Shown: positions 49,578-58,971 of the stretch, in pieces
Layout: each line of letters begins with the position of its first letter
How positions within the stretch are numbered: the first letter of the stretch is position 1
NCBI RefSeq assembly: GCF_003149515.1
Contig: NZ_CP029145.1
Location: forward strand, 3,100,001 to 3,164,000
Direction: 5' to 3'
Origin: Hymenobacter nivis
GTDB taxonomy: Bacteria; Bacteroidota; Bacteroidia; Cytophagales; Hymenobacteraceae
DNA: 64,000 nucleotides
The notes under the pieces: model-generated
What the model saw: only the letters and a program-made list of their open reading frames with translations
Databases searched by the model: none
What the model was told of the DNA's origin: nothing
Translations under genes and position numbers: made by a program

Positions 49578-52217
49578 TTAAAAGCCGTACCCGGCGCGGA
49601 TGCCAGTGCCGGTGCGCTGGCCCGATTGCAAGCCGGTGTAGAAATCGACGCGCAGCGCCTTGAAGATGTGCTCGATGCCCGCGCCCAGCTCCACGTAGTG
49701 GCCGGCCTGGGCGGTGTGCAGGTAGTTAAGGGAGAACACTTCCTGCCATTTCAGCTGGCGCAGCAGCGGGACTTTGTTGAGGATGAAGCCGTTGAAGTGG
49801 TGGCTGTAGTGCGCCTCCTGGTAGGCGCTGCGGGTGCTGTACTGGTAGTAGTCGAGCAGCTGGAAGTCGGTGAAATTGCCCGTGAGCAGGGTGCGGTTGC
49901 CGGAGAAGTGGCGGAAATCGGCGAAAGTGAGACCTTCCTGCTTGCCCACGAAGCCGCCCACGTACACGCGGTAGCTGCTAGTGCCCAGCAGGCCTAGGTC
50001 GATGCGCTGGGCCACGCCGGCTTGCAGCAGCAGGTAGCGCACATCGGTGCCCAGCACGTGCGGCACGGCCAGGCGGCCCTGGGCGTTGAAGGTGGGCCAC
50101 TTCGAGCCCAGGTTGAACTTGCCGTCGGGCCGGTTAATGTAGCGCTGACCGGGCTTGAAGTCCAGGCCCAGGCCCACAGTCAGGGCCTTACTCTGGCCGA
50201 AGCCAGTGCCACCGGAGGCCTCCTCGGCCACGGGCTGGTTGGGCGTAAAGGCGCGGCCCTTCACGTCGATGAGCAGCCGGTCGGTGGTGTTGAACAGCTC
50301 GCGGCGGTCGAAGTAGCTGGCCGAGGTGCGCACAGTCAGGCCGTTCACGGGCTCGGCCAGGAAGTCCAGGTCGAGGCCGTCGCGACGGTAGAGCTTGGCG
50401 TAGTTGCGGTTGGCCAGCAGCGTATACACGGAATTGATGCCCGGCGTGAGCTGCGAGTTACGGTCGAAGTTTTCGACCGTGCGCCCGGCCACCAGGCTGA
50501 GCTGGCGCAGCACCACCGGGTCGAACTGCCAGGTAAGGCCCACGCTGGGGTTGAGCTGCTGGTTGCTGAAGCCGTAGCGCAGCACCGGCGTCAGCGACAC
50601 GAAGCGGCGGTCGTCGGTGCGGCGCACGTAGGCCACACGGGCGTTGGCCACCACGCCCTCCACGGTGTTGTACTGCAAGATGTTGGCCACCGGCTGCACC
50701 GTGAAGCTCGTCTTTCGGAAGGAGTTGCGGTAGGTGTAGCCGCCCACCGCCAGGTCAATAAGCTCGAACTTGTTGCGCTTGCGGTCCATCGAGTCCTGGT
50801 AGGGGCGCGAGCGGCGGATGACCTCGGTGCTGTCCTTGGTGCGGTAGTCCTTCTGCTCATCAGCCGAGAGCGGCACCGGCCGAATCTGGGCCCAGTAGGC
50901 CGTGTCGCGCTCGTTCACGCCTTTTTCCACCAGTTGCACCTCGCCGCGGGGCATGCGGGCCAGCGGGTCGGCGCGCAGCGAGTCGCGGCGGGCCTGCTTC
51001 ACCTGGCGGCGCACCTGGGCCCCCAGGCCCCGCAGGTCGGGCTTGAGCTTGCGGATGTCGGCGGCGGTTTCGCGGGCGGCGGGGGCCCCGGGCGCGGGCG
51101 GTGCGGCCACCGGGGCCACGGGCGGCGCGGGGTAGGTGGGCACCACGGCGGCGTAGTTCGAGAGCACCGACGTGATGTAGGCCGAGCCCTTGAAGCCCAG
51201 GCCCGAGAGGTTGGCCCGCAGCTCCTGCGACTGCATCACCCACACGTTGGGGTTGCCGGGCGCAGGCGCGAAAATTTGCCCGATGTGCAGGCCGTCCACG
51301 TAGTCGAGCTGGGCCTCTTTGCCCAGGTTCAAATCAACAGAATGCAGCCGCCACGAGCCATCCACGATGTACACGAAGCCGCTGAAAACCGGGTCGGTGC
51401 GGCGGCGGGGCACGACGCGGATTTTGTGCACCAGGGCCCCGTCGGCCTGCCGGGTGCTGCCCACCAGCTCGTACTGGTAAAAGAGCATGGCGCTGGCCGA
51501 AATCGGCGACACGAAGCCGCGCTCCGAAAAGCCCGATTTTATCAGGTTATCGTAGAAGTTGAGGCCCCGGCCCGCGCTGGCCCTATTGAAGCTGATACCC
51601 CGCGAGTCGCCACTCACCCGGCTCGACAACATCCTTTCCTTGACGATGTTGGGCTGGGTGAAGGCGATGTCAGACAGGCTTTCGGAGAGGTAAAAGATGC
51701 CGGGCTTGATGTCGGGGCCCAGCTTGAAGAGGCCCATGATTTTGCCCGGCGTTTCAAGGATGCGGCCCAGGCTTTTGCTGTAGAGGCGGGCCCGGAAGGC
51801 GGCCACCTCGCGCCGGTGGTAGGGCCGCCACTGCTGCGCCTGCTGGATGATGGCGTAGGCGGGGTCGCGGTCGGAAGCGCGCACCGTGACCTCGCCCAGG
51901 CTGTAGGCCTCGGGGGCCAGCTGCACGTTCAGCACAACGGTAGAGTCGCCGCCGGGCACGCGCACCGGCTCGATGCGCGGCCGGAAGCCCACGTACTGGA
52001 ACACCAGCTCGTAGCGCCCGGCGGGCAGGCGCAGGGCGTACTGGCCCTGGTCGTTGGCGCCGGTGCTGGTGGTGGCGCCCCGCACGGCTACGTTGGCGAA
52101 GGCCAGCCCGGCCCCATCGGCCCCGCTGATGACGCCCTTCACGGTGCCAGCCCGGGCCCCCAGGGCCCCCAGCAGCAACCACCCCCACCACCAACTGCAC
52201 ACAAGAACCAACCTCAT
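49578..52217 (-). CDS. DUF5686 / CarboxypepD_reg-like outer-membrane protein
   Basis: An 879-residue exported protein. The start at 52217 gives a signal peptide ending ARAG. Residues 25-110 form a CarboxypepD_reg-like beta-sandwich (TVKGVISGADGAGLAFANVA), followed by the long DUF5686 region (about 120-879), whose latter half has alternating amphipathic strands and ends in aromatic residues (IRAGYGF), as expected for an outer-membrane beta-barrel. The family is widespread in Bacteroidota; role unknown, possibly cell-surface assembly. An Ala/Pro-rich insert (about 355-400) is low-complexity. It stands alone and is divergent from ispF. Confidence 0.85.
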   Translation of the reverse strand: MRLVLVCSWWWGWLLLGALGARAGTVKGVISGADGAGLAFANVAVRGATTSTGANDQGQYALRLPAGRYELVFQYVGFRPRIEPVRVPGGDSTVVLNVQLAPEAYSLGEVTVRASDRDPAYAIIQQAQQWRPYHRREVAAFRARLYSKSLGRILETPGKIMGLFKLGPDIKPGIFYLSESLSDIAFTQPNIVKERMLSSRVSGDSRGISFNRASAGRGLNFYDNLIKSGFSERGFVSPISASAMLFYQYELVGSTRQADGALVHKIRVVPRRRTDPVFSGFVYIVDGSWRLHSVDLNLGKEAQLDYVDGLHIGQIFAPAPGNPNVWVMQSQELRANLSGLGFKGSAYITSVLSNYAAVVPTYPAPPVAPVAAPPAPGAPAARETAADIRKLKPDLRGLGAQVRRQVKQARRDSLRADPLARMPRGEVQLVEKGVNERDTAYWAQIRPVPLSADEQKDYRTKDSTEVIRRSRPYQDSMDRKRNKFELIDLAVGGYTYRNSFRKTSFTVQPVANILQYNTVEGVVANARVAYVRRTDDRRFVSLTPVLRYGFSNQQLNPSVGLTWQFDPVVLRQLSLVAGRTVENFDRNSQLTPGINSVYTLLANRNYAKLYRRDGLDLDFLAEPVNGLTVRTSASYFDRRELFNTTDRLLIDVKGRAFTPNQPVAEEASGGTGFGQSKALTVGLGLDFKPGQRYINRPDGKFNLGSKWPTFNAQGRLAVPHVLGTDVRYLLLQAGVAQRIDLGLLGTSSYRVYVGGFVGKQEGLTFADFRHFSGNRTLLTGNFTDFQLLDYYQYSTRSAYQEAHYSHHFNGFILNKVPLLRQLKWQEVFSLNYLHTAQAGHYVELGAGIEHIFKALRVDFYTGLQSGQRTGTGIRAGYGF

Positions 52218-52306
52218 AAACAAGCAAAAAACCGAGTGAGCGGAAACCGTCCCAAAGTACGTTGATTCGCTGCGGCGCCCAAGGGTTGCCGGGGCCCGGC
52301 AACCAA

Positions 52307-52314
52307 TACCTTTG
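52307..52314 (+). promoter_or_regulatory. -7 element, TACCTTTG, of ispF, with upstream TTG
   Basis: An exact TAnnTTTG match with a TTG at 52286-52288, about the expected -33 spacing. The ATG at 52344 is 29 bases downstream. Confidence 0.65.
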
Positions 52315-52343
52315 TCGTTCTCCTCCTTTTTATTTGCTGCTTT

Positions 52344-52826
52344 ATGAAAATCCGCACCGGCTTCGGCTACGACGTTCACCAGTTGCACGAGGGGCTGCCC
52401 TTCTGGCTCGGCGGCATCCAGGTGCCCCACACCCACGGGGCCCTGGGCCACTCCGACGCCGACGTACTCATCCACGTCATTTGCGACGCCCTGCTGGGGG
52501 CCGCTAATTTGCGTGACATCGGCTTCCACTTCCCTGACACCGACCCGCAGTACAAAGGCGTCGACAGCAAGCGCTTGCTGAGCGAAGTACTGCGCTTGCT
52601 ACGCGAAAAAGGCTACGAGGTGGGCAACATCGACTCGACGGTGTGCCTGGAGCAGCCCAAGGTGAACCCCCACATCCCGGAGATGCGCCGCGTGCTGGCC
52701 GCCGTCATGGGCATTGCCGAGGATGACGTGTCCATCAAAGCCACCACCACCGAAAAGCTCGGCTTCGTGGGCCGGCAGGAGGGCGTGGCCGCTTACGCCA
52801 CGGTGCTGATTCACAAGTTTATCTAG
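52344..52826 (+). CDS. ispF: 2-C-methyl-D-erythritol 2,4-cyclodiphosphate synthase
   Basis: A 160-residue trimeric zinc enzyme of the non-mevalonate isoprenoid pathway, converting CDP-ME-2-phosphate to MEcPP with release of CMP. Motifs: GYDVHQL (zinc Asp and His), HSDADVLIHVICDALLG (His ligand and catalytic site), PDTDPQYKG, and KATTTEKLGFVGRQEG. Length and order match the family exactly. No other pathway gene is in the window. Confidence 0.97.
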   Translation: MKIRTGFGYDVHQLHEGLPFWLGGIQVPHTHGALGHSDADVLIHVICDALLGAANLRDIGFHFPDTDPQYKGVDSKRLLSEVLRLLREKGYEVGNIDSTVCLEQPKVNPHIPEMRRVLAAVMGIAEDDVSIKATTTEKLGFVGRQEGVAAYATVLIHKFI

Positions 52827-52848
52827 CCCAATTTCTTTTGATAAAAAC

Positions 52849-52965
52849 ACGGTCATGCTTATCTGGCGTCCGCGCAGTCGAAGCATCTCTACCGCAGCAG
52901 TAATCCTGCTTAGTTAAGCAGTAGAGATACTTCGACTCCGCTCCGCTGCGCTCAGCATGACGGTC
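52849..52965. repeat. Family A paired hairpin repeat, GGCGTCCGC arm type
   Basis: The left arm ACGGTCATGCTTATCTGGCG (continuing TCCGCGCAG) faces a right arm ending GCTCAGCATGACGGTC. The loop includes GCAGTAATCCTGCTTAGTTAAGC. It separates ispF from the peptidase genes. Confidence 0.85.
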
Positions 52966-53019
52966 TATCCTTGACGTTCTATTCATAACGTTCAAAGAAC
53001 TGCTCCTTGCCCCTCCCCA

Positions 53020-54672
53020 ATGCTGAAAAAATTTCTGTTGCCGGCGCTGCTGGCCCTGGCGGCGGCCGCGCCGGCGGCGGCCCAGGGCAAAGTCAAAGTC
53101 AAAACCAAGCCGGGCATAATGCCCACCCTGGGGGCCCCGCCCGCCAACCTGGTGGATTGGAGCATGCGCTACGCCGACCTCGTGGCGGCCGACCGCCTGC
53201 GCACCCACCTGAGCGTGCTGGCCTCGGACGAGTACGAAGGCCGCGAAACCGGCCAGAAGGGCCAGCATATGGCCGCCACCTACGTGGCCGCGCAGTTCCA
53301 GGCCGCCGGCCTGGCCGGCCCAGGGCCCGACGCGGGGGCCCCCTACCTCCAGAAATTCCAGCTCGAAAGCACGGCCTGGGGCCCTGGGGCTACCCTGCAA
53401 GTGGGTAGCGCCCGCTACCAGTGGCCAAACGACTTCTACGGCCGAGGCACGGCGGGCTTCGACCAGGAAACGGCGGTGCAGCCAGTGTTCGTGGGCTTCG
53501 GCATCGAGCAGGCCGGCTACTCCGATTACGACGGGCTGGACGTGGCCGGCAAGGACGTGCTGATTTTGCAGGGCGAGCCCACCACCGCCAGCGGCAAGCC
53601 CCTACTCGCCCCGCCCGACGGCAGCGCTACCCGCTGGGGCCTCGACGAGCGCGCCAAGCTGGCCGTGGCCCTGAAGAAAGGTGTGCGCAGCATTTTCTTC
53701 GTCGATTTCCGGCCCAACGGCAACTTCGAGAAGACGGCCAGCCGCATCGCGCCGGCCCTGGCCCGGCCCAGCCTGGCGCTGGCCGGTGTGGGGCCCCAGC
53801 GCCCGCCGGTATTCTACCTGGCGCCAACCGTGGGCTATAAGCTACTGAACACCACCGCGGCGGCCGCGACCAAGTACCTGGCCCAAACCGCCGCCAAGGG
53901 CCAGCCGCTGGCCTCGCCCTTTAAAGCAGGGGCCCTAAAAATCAGGTCCCCCAAAACGCGCACGCCCATTGGCACCGAAAATGCGCTGGGCTTTGTGGAA
54001 GGCACAGATAAGAGAGACGAAATTCTGGTCGTGTCGGCCCACCACGACCACCTGGGCATCGTCGACGGCAAGGTGTTCAACGGGGCCGACGACGACGGCT
54101 CGGGCACGGCGGCCCTCCTCAACCTGGCCGAGGCCTTTGCCCAGGCCAGAAAGGACGGGTACGGGCCCCGGCGCAGCATCTTGTTCCTGAGCGTGACGGG
54201 CGAGGAAGAAGGTTTGTTCGGCTCGGAATACTATGCGGCGCACCCGGTGTTTCCGCTCGCCAGCACCGTGGCCGACCTCAATGTGGACATGATTGGCCGC
54301 ACCGATCCCGCCCACGAAGGCAAGCCCGATTACGTGTACGTCATCGGCTCCGACAAGCTGGCCTCGCAGCTGAAAGTGGTACTGGAAGCCGAGAACCAGC
54401 AGTACACGCATCTCAACCTCGACTACCAGTACGACGACCCGGCCGACCCCAACCGCTTCTACTACCGCTCCGACCACTACAACTTCGCGGCGCGCGGCGT
54501 GCCGGTGGCATTTTTCTTCAACGGTATGCACGCTGATTACCACCAGGAAACGGACGAAATTGACAAGATTCAGTTCGACAAGCTGGAAGCCCGCGCCCGG
54601 CTCGTGTTCCACACCGCCTGGGCCCTGGCCAACCGCGACGTGCGTATTTTGGTCGACTCAAACAAGCCGTAA
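53020..54672 (+). CDS. M28 family metallopeptidase with PA domain (tandem copy 1)
   Basis: A 550-residue secreted zinc aminopeptidase-like enzyme: signal peptide ending APAAAQ, N-terminal part, PA-like insert (about 135-265) and an M28 domain (about 330-540). Zinc ligands are visible: His in VSAHHDHLG, bridging Asp in GADDDGSG, Glu pair in TGEEEGLFGS, Asp in LNVDMIGR and His in YRSDHYNF. It releases N-terminal residues from peptides in the periplasm or outside. It is followed by a close paralogue after 25 bp and probably co-transcribed. Confidence 0.93.
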   Translation: MLKKFLLPALLALAAAAPAAAQGKVKVKTKPGIMPTLGAPPANLVDWSMRYADLVAADRLRTHLSVLASDEYEGRETGQKGQHMAATYVAAQFQAAGLAGPGPDAGAPYLQKFQLESTAWGPGATLQVGSARYQWPNDFYGRGTAGFDQETAVQPVFVGFGIEQAGYSDYDGLDVAGKDVLILQGEPTTASGKPLLAPPDGSATRWGLDERAKLAVALKKGVRSIFFVDFRPNGNFEKTASRIAPALARPSLALAGVGPQRPPVFYLAPTVGYKLLNTTAAAATKYLAQTAAKGQPLASPFKAGALKIRSPKTRTPIGTENALGFVEGTDKRDEILVVSAHHDHLGIVDGKVFNGADDDGSGTAALLNLAEAFAQARKDGYGPRRSILFLSVTGEEEGLFGSEYYAAHPVFPLASTVADLNVDMIGRTDPAHEGKPDYVYVIGSDKLASQLKVVLEAENQQYTHLNLDYQYDDPADPNRFYYRSDHYNFAARGVPVAFFFNGMHADYHQETDEIDKIQFDKLEARARLVFHTAWALANRDVRILVDSNKP

Positions 54673-54697
54673 CTTCTTTTCTCATTTTCCCAAATCC

Positions 54698-56392
54698 ATG
54701 CGCAACACGCTCGTTCTGACGCTGGCCGGGGCCCTCCTGGGCACGGCCGCGCTGGCCCAACAGGGCCCCCACGCCAAGGTAAAAACCAAGGCCAAGCCCG
54801 GGCGCACCGCGGCGGCTCCCGCCCCTGCGGCTGCCCCGGCTCCGCCCACCGACTGGTCGGTGCCCTACGCCGCCAGCATCACCCCCGACGGCCTGCGCAA
54901 AGACTTGAGCGTGCTGGCTTCGGACGAATACGAGGGCCGCGAAACCGGCACCAAGGGCCAGCGCATGGCTGCCGACTACATCAGTAAGCGCTTCGCGGCG
55001 CTGGGCTTGACGGGCCCCGTGAAGGGCTCAGACAACCCGTACATCCAGCACTTCCAGATGGACCGGGTGAGCACGGACGCCGCCACGTCGGTGAAAATCG
55101 GGAGCAAAACGTTCGTGTTCAATAAAGACTTTTACGCCCTGGTCGACGGTACGTTTGCTGCCCCTACGGAGGTGCAGCCCGTCTTCATTGGCTACGGCAT
55201 CGGCACCGATGCTTACTCTGATGTTGCCAACGCGGGCGACCTGAAGGGGAAGGACTTGGTGATGTTGATGGGCGAGCCAAAGGGCAAGGATGGCAAGCCA
55301 CTACTGCCCGCCAACGGCCCCGACGGCAAGCCGCGCCCGGCCTACGGCGAGCCCACTATTCAGTCGTTGATGGCGCGCTCCGGGGCCCTACGCCCACTGA
55401 TGGCACGCTCCACGTTCTACGTGGTGCCCACCGACGCCGCGTTTGCCCAAATCCCGGCCAATTTCAAAGCCGTTCTGGGCCGCGAGCAGCTGGCGTTTGC
55501 TGATACTCCGCCACGCCGGGGCCAGAACCTGTTCATCGTATCGCCCGAAATGGGCGCGGCCCTGCTCGGCACCAAGGCGTCGGGGCTAGCCAAGTACGAG
55601 AAAGCCGTGGCCCAGGCCGGCAAGCCGGTGGCCTCGCCCTTCAAGCCCGCCACCGCCACTGTGCAAGCGGTGCAGAAGAAGGAGCCCTTCACGACCGAAA
55701 ACGTGCTGGGCTACCTCGAAGGCACCGACAAAAAGGACGAGCTACTGGTGATGTCGGCCCACTATGACCACTTGGGCGTGAAGGACGGCAAGGTGTTCAA
55801 CGGGGCCGACGACGATGGCTCGGGCACGGTATCGGTGCTGGCGTTTGCCGATGCGTTTGTGCAGGCCAAGAAGGACGGGCACGGGCCCCGGCGCAGCATT
55901 CTGTTCCTGGCCAACACGGGCGAGGAAGAGGGCCTGCTCGGCTCGCAGTACTATACCGACCACCCCGTATTCCCGCTCGAAAGCACGGTGGCCGATGTGA
56001 ACATCGACATGGTGGGCCGCGTGGACCCCGAGCACGAGGGCAAGGGCGACTACGTGTACGTGGTAGGGGCCGACAAGCTGTCGTCGGAGCTGAACGCGGT
56101 GAGCGAGGCCACGAACCAGAAGTACAACCCCATCGCGCTGGATTACAAGTACAACGACCCCAACGACCCTGAGCACATCTACTACCGCTCGGACCACTAC
56201 AACTTCGCCAAGCACAAAATCCCGGTGGCTTTCTACACTAGTGGCCTGCACGCCGACTACCACAAGGAAACCGATGAGGTGGACAAAATTGCCTTCCCGG
56301 CGATGGCCCGGCGCGACCAGCTCATCTTCCACACCGCCTGGGAGCTGGCCAACCGCGACAACCGGCCGGTGGTGGATTCCAACAAACCGTAG
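54698..56392 (+). CDS. M28 family metallopeptidase with PA domain (tandem copy 2)
   Basis: A 564-residue paralogue of the preceding gene. The start at 54698 gives a signal peptide ending TAALAQ. Architecture is the same (KDLSVLASDEYEGRETGTKG, PA-like region, M28 domain), with ligands VMSAHYDHLG, GADDDGSGTV, TGEEEGLLGS, VNIDMVGR and YRSDHYNF intact, so both copies should be active. The insert before the M28 domain (about 245-300) differs between the copies and may set substrate range. Strong terminator follows at 56414. Confidence 0.93.
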   Translation: MRNTLVLTLAGALLGTAALAQQGPHAKVKTKAKPGRTAAAPAPAAAPAPPTDWSVPYAASITPDGLRKDLSVLASDEYEGRETGTKGQRMAADYISKRFAALGLTGPVKGSDNPYIQHFQMDRVSTDAATSVKIGSKTFVFNKDFYALVDGTFAAPTEVQPVFIGYGIGTDAYSDVANAGDLKGKDLVMLMGEPKGKDGKPLLPANGPDGKPRPAYGEPTIQSLMARSGALRPLMARSTFYVVPTDAAFAQIPANFKAVLGREQLAFADTPPRRGQNLFIVSPEMGAALLGTKASGLAKYEKAVAQAGKPVASPFKPATATVQAVQKKEPFTTENVLGYLEGTDKKDELLVMSAHYDHLGVKDGKVFNGADDDGSGTVSVLAFADAFVQAKKDGHGPRRSILFLANTGEEEGLLGSQYYTDHPVFPLESTVADVNIDMVGRVDPEHEGKGDYVYVVGADKLSSELNAVSEATNQKYNPIALDYKYNDPNDPEHIYYRSDHYNFAKHKIPVAFYTSGLHADYHKETDEVDKIAFPAMARRDQLIFHTAWELANRDNRPVVDSNKP

Positions 56393-56413
56393 CCCGTTTT
56401 GAAGTAGCTTTAT

Positions 56414-56447
56414 GCAGGGCGCGGCCATCCCGCGCCCTGCTTTTTTT
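56414..56447 (+). terminator. Intrinsic terminator of the M28 peptidase pair
   Basis: Stem GCAGGGCGCGG/CCGCGCCCTGC followed by T7. Confidence 0.93.
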
Positions 56448-56461
56448 GCTCCGCCCGCGCC

Positions 56462-57841
56462 ATGATTAAGTCCCAACAATTCCAGATCGACGCCGAAACC
56501 AAGGCCTTCGACCGCGAGCACCGCCGTAAAATCCGGTTCAACATCGGCAAGTATGACGCGGCCGTGGCCCTGGGCATGAACTACTTCCAAAACCACGAGC
56601 TGGCCCGCGACCGGGGGGCCTACCTCAAGGCGCAGGTGCTGGAGAAGCTCGACGAATACCTGCTGCAATTTGAGGCGGCCTTCACGGCGCGCGGGGGCCG
56701 GGTGGTCTGGGCCCGCGACGCGGCCGAGGCCCTGGCCGAAATCGGCCGGCTGGCCGACGCGCGCGGGGCCCGCACCGTGGTGAAGGCCAAGAGCATGACC
56801 ACGGAAGAAATCCACGTCAACCAGTACCTGGCGGGCAAGGGCATCGAGTCGGTGGAAACGGACCTGGGCGAGTACATTGTGCAGCTAAACGGCGAGCGGC
56901 CCTACCACATCGTAACGCCCGCCATGCACTTGAGCAAGGCCGACATTAACGACATTTTCGTGAAGCACCTGGGCACCGAAAGCACCGACGATGCCCAGCA
57001 GCTCGTGCTTACGGCCCGCCACCTGCTGCGCGACAAGTACACGGCGGCCGAAATTGGCATTACCGGGGGCAACTTCCTGGTGGCCAAGGAGGGCGGCGTG
57101 GCCGTGACCGAGAACGAAGGCAACGCCCGCCTCTCGGCCACCTTCCCGCAGCTGCACATTGCGGTGGTGGGCATCGAAAAAGTCATCCCGCAGTTGACGG
57201 ACCTCGACCTGTTTTGGCCGCTGCTGAGCACCAGCGGCACCGGCCAGCAGGTGACGGTGTACAACACCGTGTACTTCGGGCCCCGGCAGCCCGGCGAGCC
57301 CGATGGCCCGGAGGAGATGGTCGTGATACTGCTCGACAACGGACGCACCAACCTGCTGGCCCAGCCCGACAAGCGGGCTGCGCTGCGCTGCATCCGCTGC
57401 GGAGCCTGCCTGAACGTGTGCCCGGTGTACAAGAACATTGGCGGCCACACCTACGAAACCACCTACTCGGGGCCCATCGGCTCGGTCATCAGCCCGCACC
57501 TGAGTGGCCTGCCCGAGCACATGCACCTGAGCTACGCCAGCAGCCTGTGCGGAGCCTGCACCAGCGTGTGCCCAGTGCGCATTCCACTGCACAACCTGCT
57601 GCTGCTCAACCGCCAACAGGCCGTACGCGAGGGCCACGCCCCCGCTGCCGAGCGCGCCGCCATCGGTATGTGGCGCTGGAGTATGCAGCACCGCTGGGCC
57701 CTGAACGTGCTGCCCGGGGCCCTAAAAGACTGGAGCCTGGGCCGCCTGCTCGACCAAGTGGGCTGGAGCAAGCGCCGGGCCGCGCTGGCCGCCGCACCCC
57801 AGTCGTTCGGCGAATTGTGGAAGGCCCGCGCCGCCAACTAG
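56462..57841 (+). CDS. LutB-like lactate-utilisation iron-sulfur protein
   Basis: A 459-residue protein of the LutB/LldF type. The N-terminal LUD domain (about 65-295) includes VVKAKSMTTEEIHVNQYLAG and the nucleotide-binding-like ITGGNFLVAKEGGVAVTENEG. The C-terminal ferredoxin-like part has two 4Fe-4S motifs, CIRCGACLNVCPVY and SLCGACTSVCPVRIP. In Bacillus, LutABC oxidises L-lactate to pyruvate; here no LutA or LutC lies next to it, so its partners are elsewhere in the genome or it has another electron-transfer use. Confidence 0.88.
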   Translation: MIKSQQFQIDAETKAFDREHRRKIRFNIGKYDAAVALGMNYFQNHELARDRGAYLKAQVLEKLDEYLLQFEAAFTARGGRVVWARDAAEALAEIGRLADARGARTVVKAKSMTTEEIHVNQYLAGKGIESVETDLGEYIVQLNGERPYHIVTPAMHLSKADINDIFVKHLGTESTDDAQQLVLTARHLLRDKYTAAEIGITGGNFLVAKEGGVAVTENEGNARLSATFPQLHIAVVGIEKVIPQLTDLDLFWPLLSTSGTGQQVTVYNTVYFGPRQPGEPDGPEEMVVILLDNGRTNLLAQPDKRAALRCIRCGACLNVCPVYKNIGGHTYETTYSGPIGSVISPHLSGLPEHMHLSYASSLCGACTSVCPVRIPLHNLLLLNRQQAVREGHAPAAERAAIGMWRWSMQHRWALNVLPGALKDWSLGRLLDQVGWSKRRAALAAAPQSFGELWKARAAN

Positions 57842-57890
57842 CCCGGGGCCCCAGCCGGCGTTTTGCCCGGCACGTGCGTTAGATGCGGTT

Positions 57891-58955
57891 ATGAATTTAG
57901 AATCTTTGCTGACCCCGGCCCTGCGGCTGCTCGCGGCTGCGGGCGGCGTGGTGCTGGTAGTTTCTACCCTGTCGGCCGCCGTTCGGTCGTTCGTGTTGCC
58001 CCGCAACGAGTCGGTGCGGCTCAACAACTACATTTTTTCCAGCATCCGCCTGCTGTTCGACGCGGCGGCCAGCCGGGCCAACAACTACGCCCGGCGCGAC
58101 CAGATAATGGCGCACTACGCGCCGGTGGCGCTGGTGACGCTGCCCATTGCGTGGCTGTCGCTGGTTAGCCTGGGCTATACCGCCATCTACTGGGCCCTGG
58201 GCATCGATTCGTGGTTGAAGGCCTACGAGCTGAGCGGCAGCTCACTACTCACGCTGGGCACCACCAGCGAGAACGGCCTGCTCATCAACGCTTTCAACTA
58301 CTCCGAGGCCACCATTGGGCTGCTGTTGCTCACGCTGCTGCTCTCGTACCTGCCCACGCTGTACCAGGCGTTTTCGCGGCGCGAGGTGACGGTGGCCCGC
58401 CTGGAGCTGCGGGCCGGCACGCCCGCCACGTCCACCCACCTCATCGAGTGGCTGAATTCTAGCGGCTCGCTCACCGACGACGACGCGCAGTGGGCCGATT
58501 GGGAGCAGTGGTTCGTGGAGATTGAGGAGAGCCACACCTCGTTGCCCATCCTGAGCTTCTTCCGCTCGCCGCAGCCGGGCCGCTCCTGGGTGATGGCCGC
58601 TGGCCTGGTGCTGGACACGGCCAACCTCCTCTTCTCGGCCCTCGACGCCCCGCGCACCCGCCAAATGGAGCTGACTTTTACGGCTGGCTGCTTGTCTATC
58701 AACCGCGTGTACCGGTTTTTCGACACCAAGGCCAGCATCGAACCCGCTGCCGAGCTGCTCGACCCCATGCCCAGCACCGCGCCCGAACACCCCGAATTCG
58801 ACCAGGCCCTCGACGACCTGGCCGCCCTGGGCCTGCCCGTGTGCGCCGACCGCGCCGCCGCCTGGACGCACTTCCAGGAGCGGCGCACGCGCTATGCCGC
58901 GGCCCTGAAATACCTAGCCAAGCTCACCATGTCGCCCGAAACCCGGGCCCTGTAG
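57891..58955 (+). CDS. Putative ion-channel-like membrane protein
   Basis: A 354-residue protein: one N-terminal helix (about 10-32), a pair of helices around 73-100, a pore-loop-like stretch GSSLLTLGTTSEN followed by the helix EATIGLLLLTLLLSYLPTLY, then a mainly soluble C-terminal half (about 170-354). The two-helix-plus-pore-loop layout resembles potassium-channel-type (Ion_trans_2) proteins, but the filter TLGT is not TVGYG, so ion specificity is open. Alternative: an uncharacterised membrane protein. The gene lies downstream of lutB by 49 bp and could share its transcript. Confidence 0.55.
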   Translation: MNLESLLTPALRLLAAAGGVVLVVSTLSAAVRSFVLPRNESVRLNNYIFSSIRLLFDAAASRANNYARRDQIMAHYAPVALVTLPIAWLSLVSLGYTAIYWALGIDSWLKAYELSGSSLLTLGTTSENGLLINAFNYSEATIGLLLLTLLLSYLPTLYQAFSRREVTVARLELRAGTPATSTHLIEWLNSSGSLTDDDAQWADWEQWFVEIEESHTSLPILSFFRSPQPGRSWVMAAGLVLDTANLLFSALDAPRTRQMELTFTAGCLSINRVYRFFDTKASIEPAAELLDPMPSTAPEHPEFDQALDDLAALGLPVCADRAAAWTHFQERRTRYAAALKYLAKLTMSPETRAL

Positions 58956-58971
58956 GGCCCCGGCGGGCGGG

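Noticed and set aside
50022..52265. Very long open frame antisense to the DUF5686 gene
   Set aside because: Its translation is Gly/His/Gln/Val-rich with no motif, as expected for the reverse complement of GC-rich coding DNA; the minus-strand DUF5686 frame has a signal peptide and domains.
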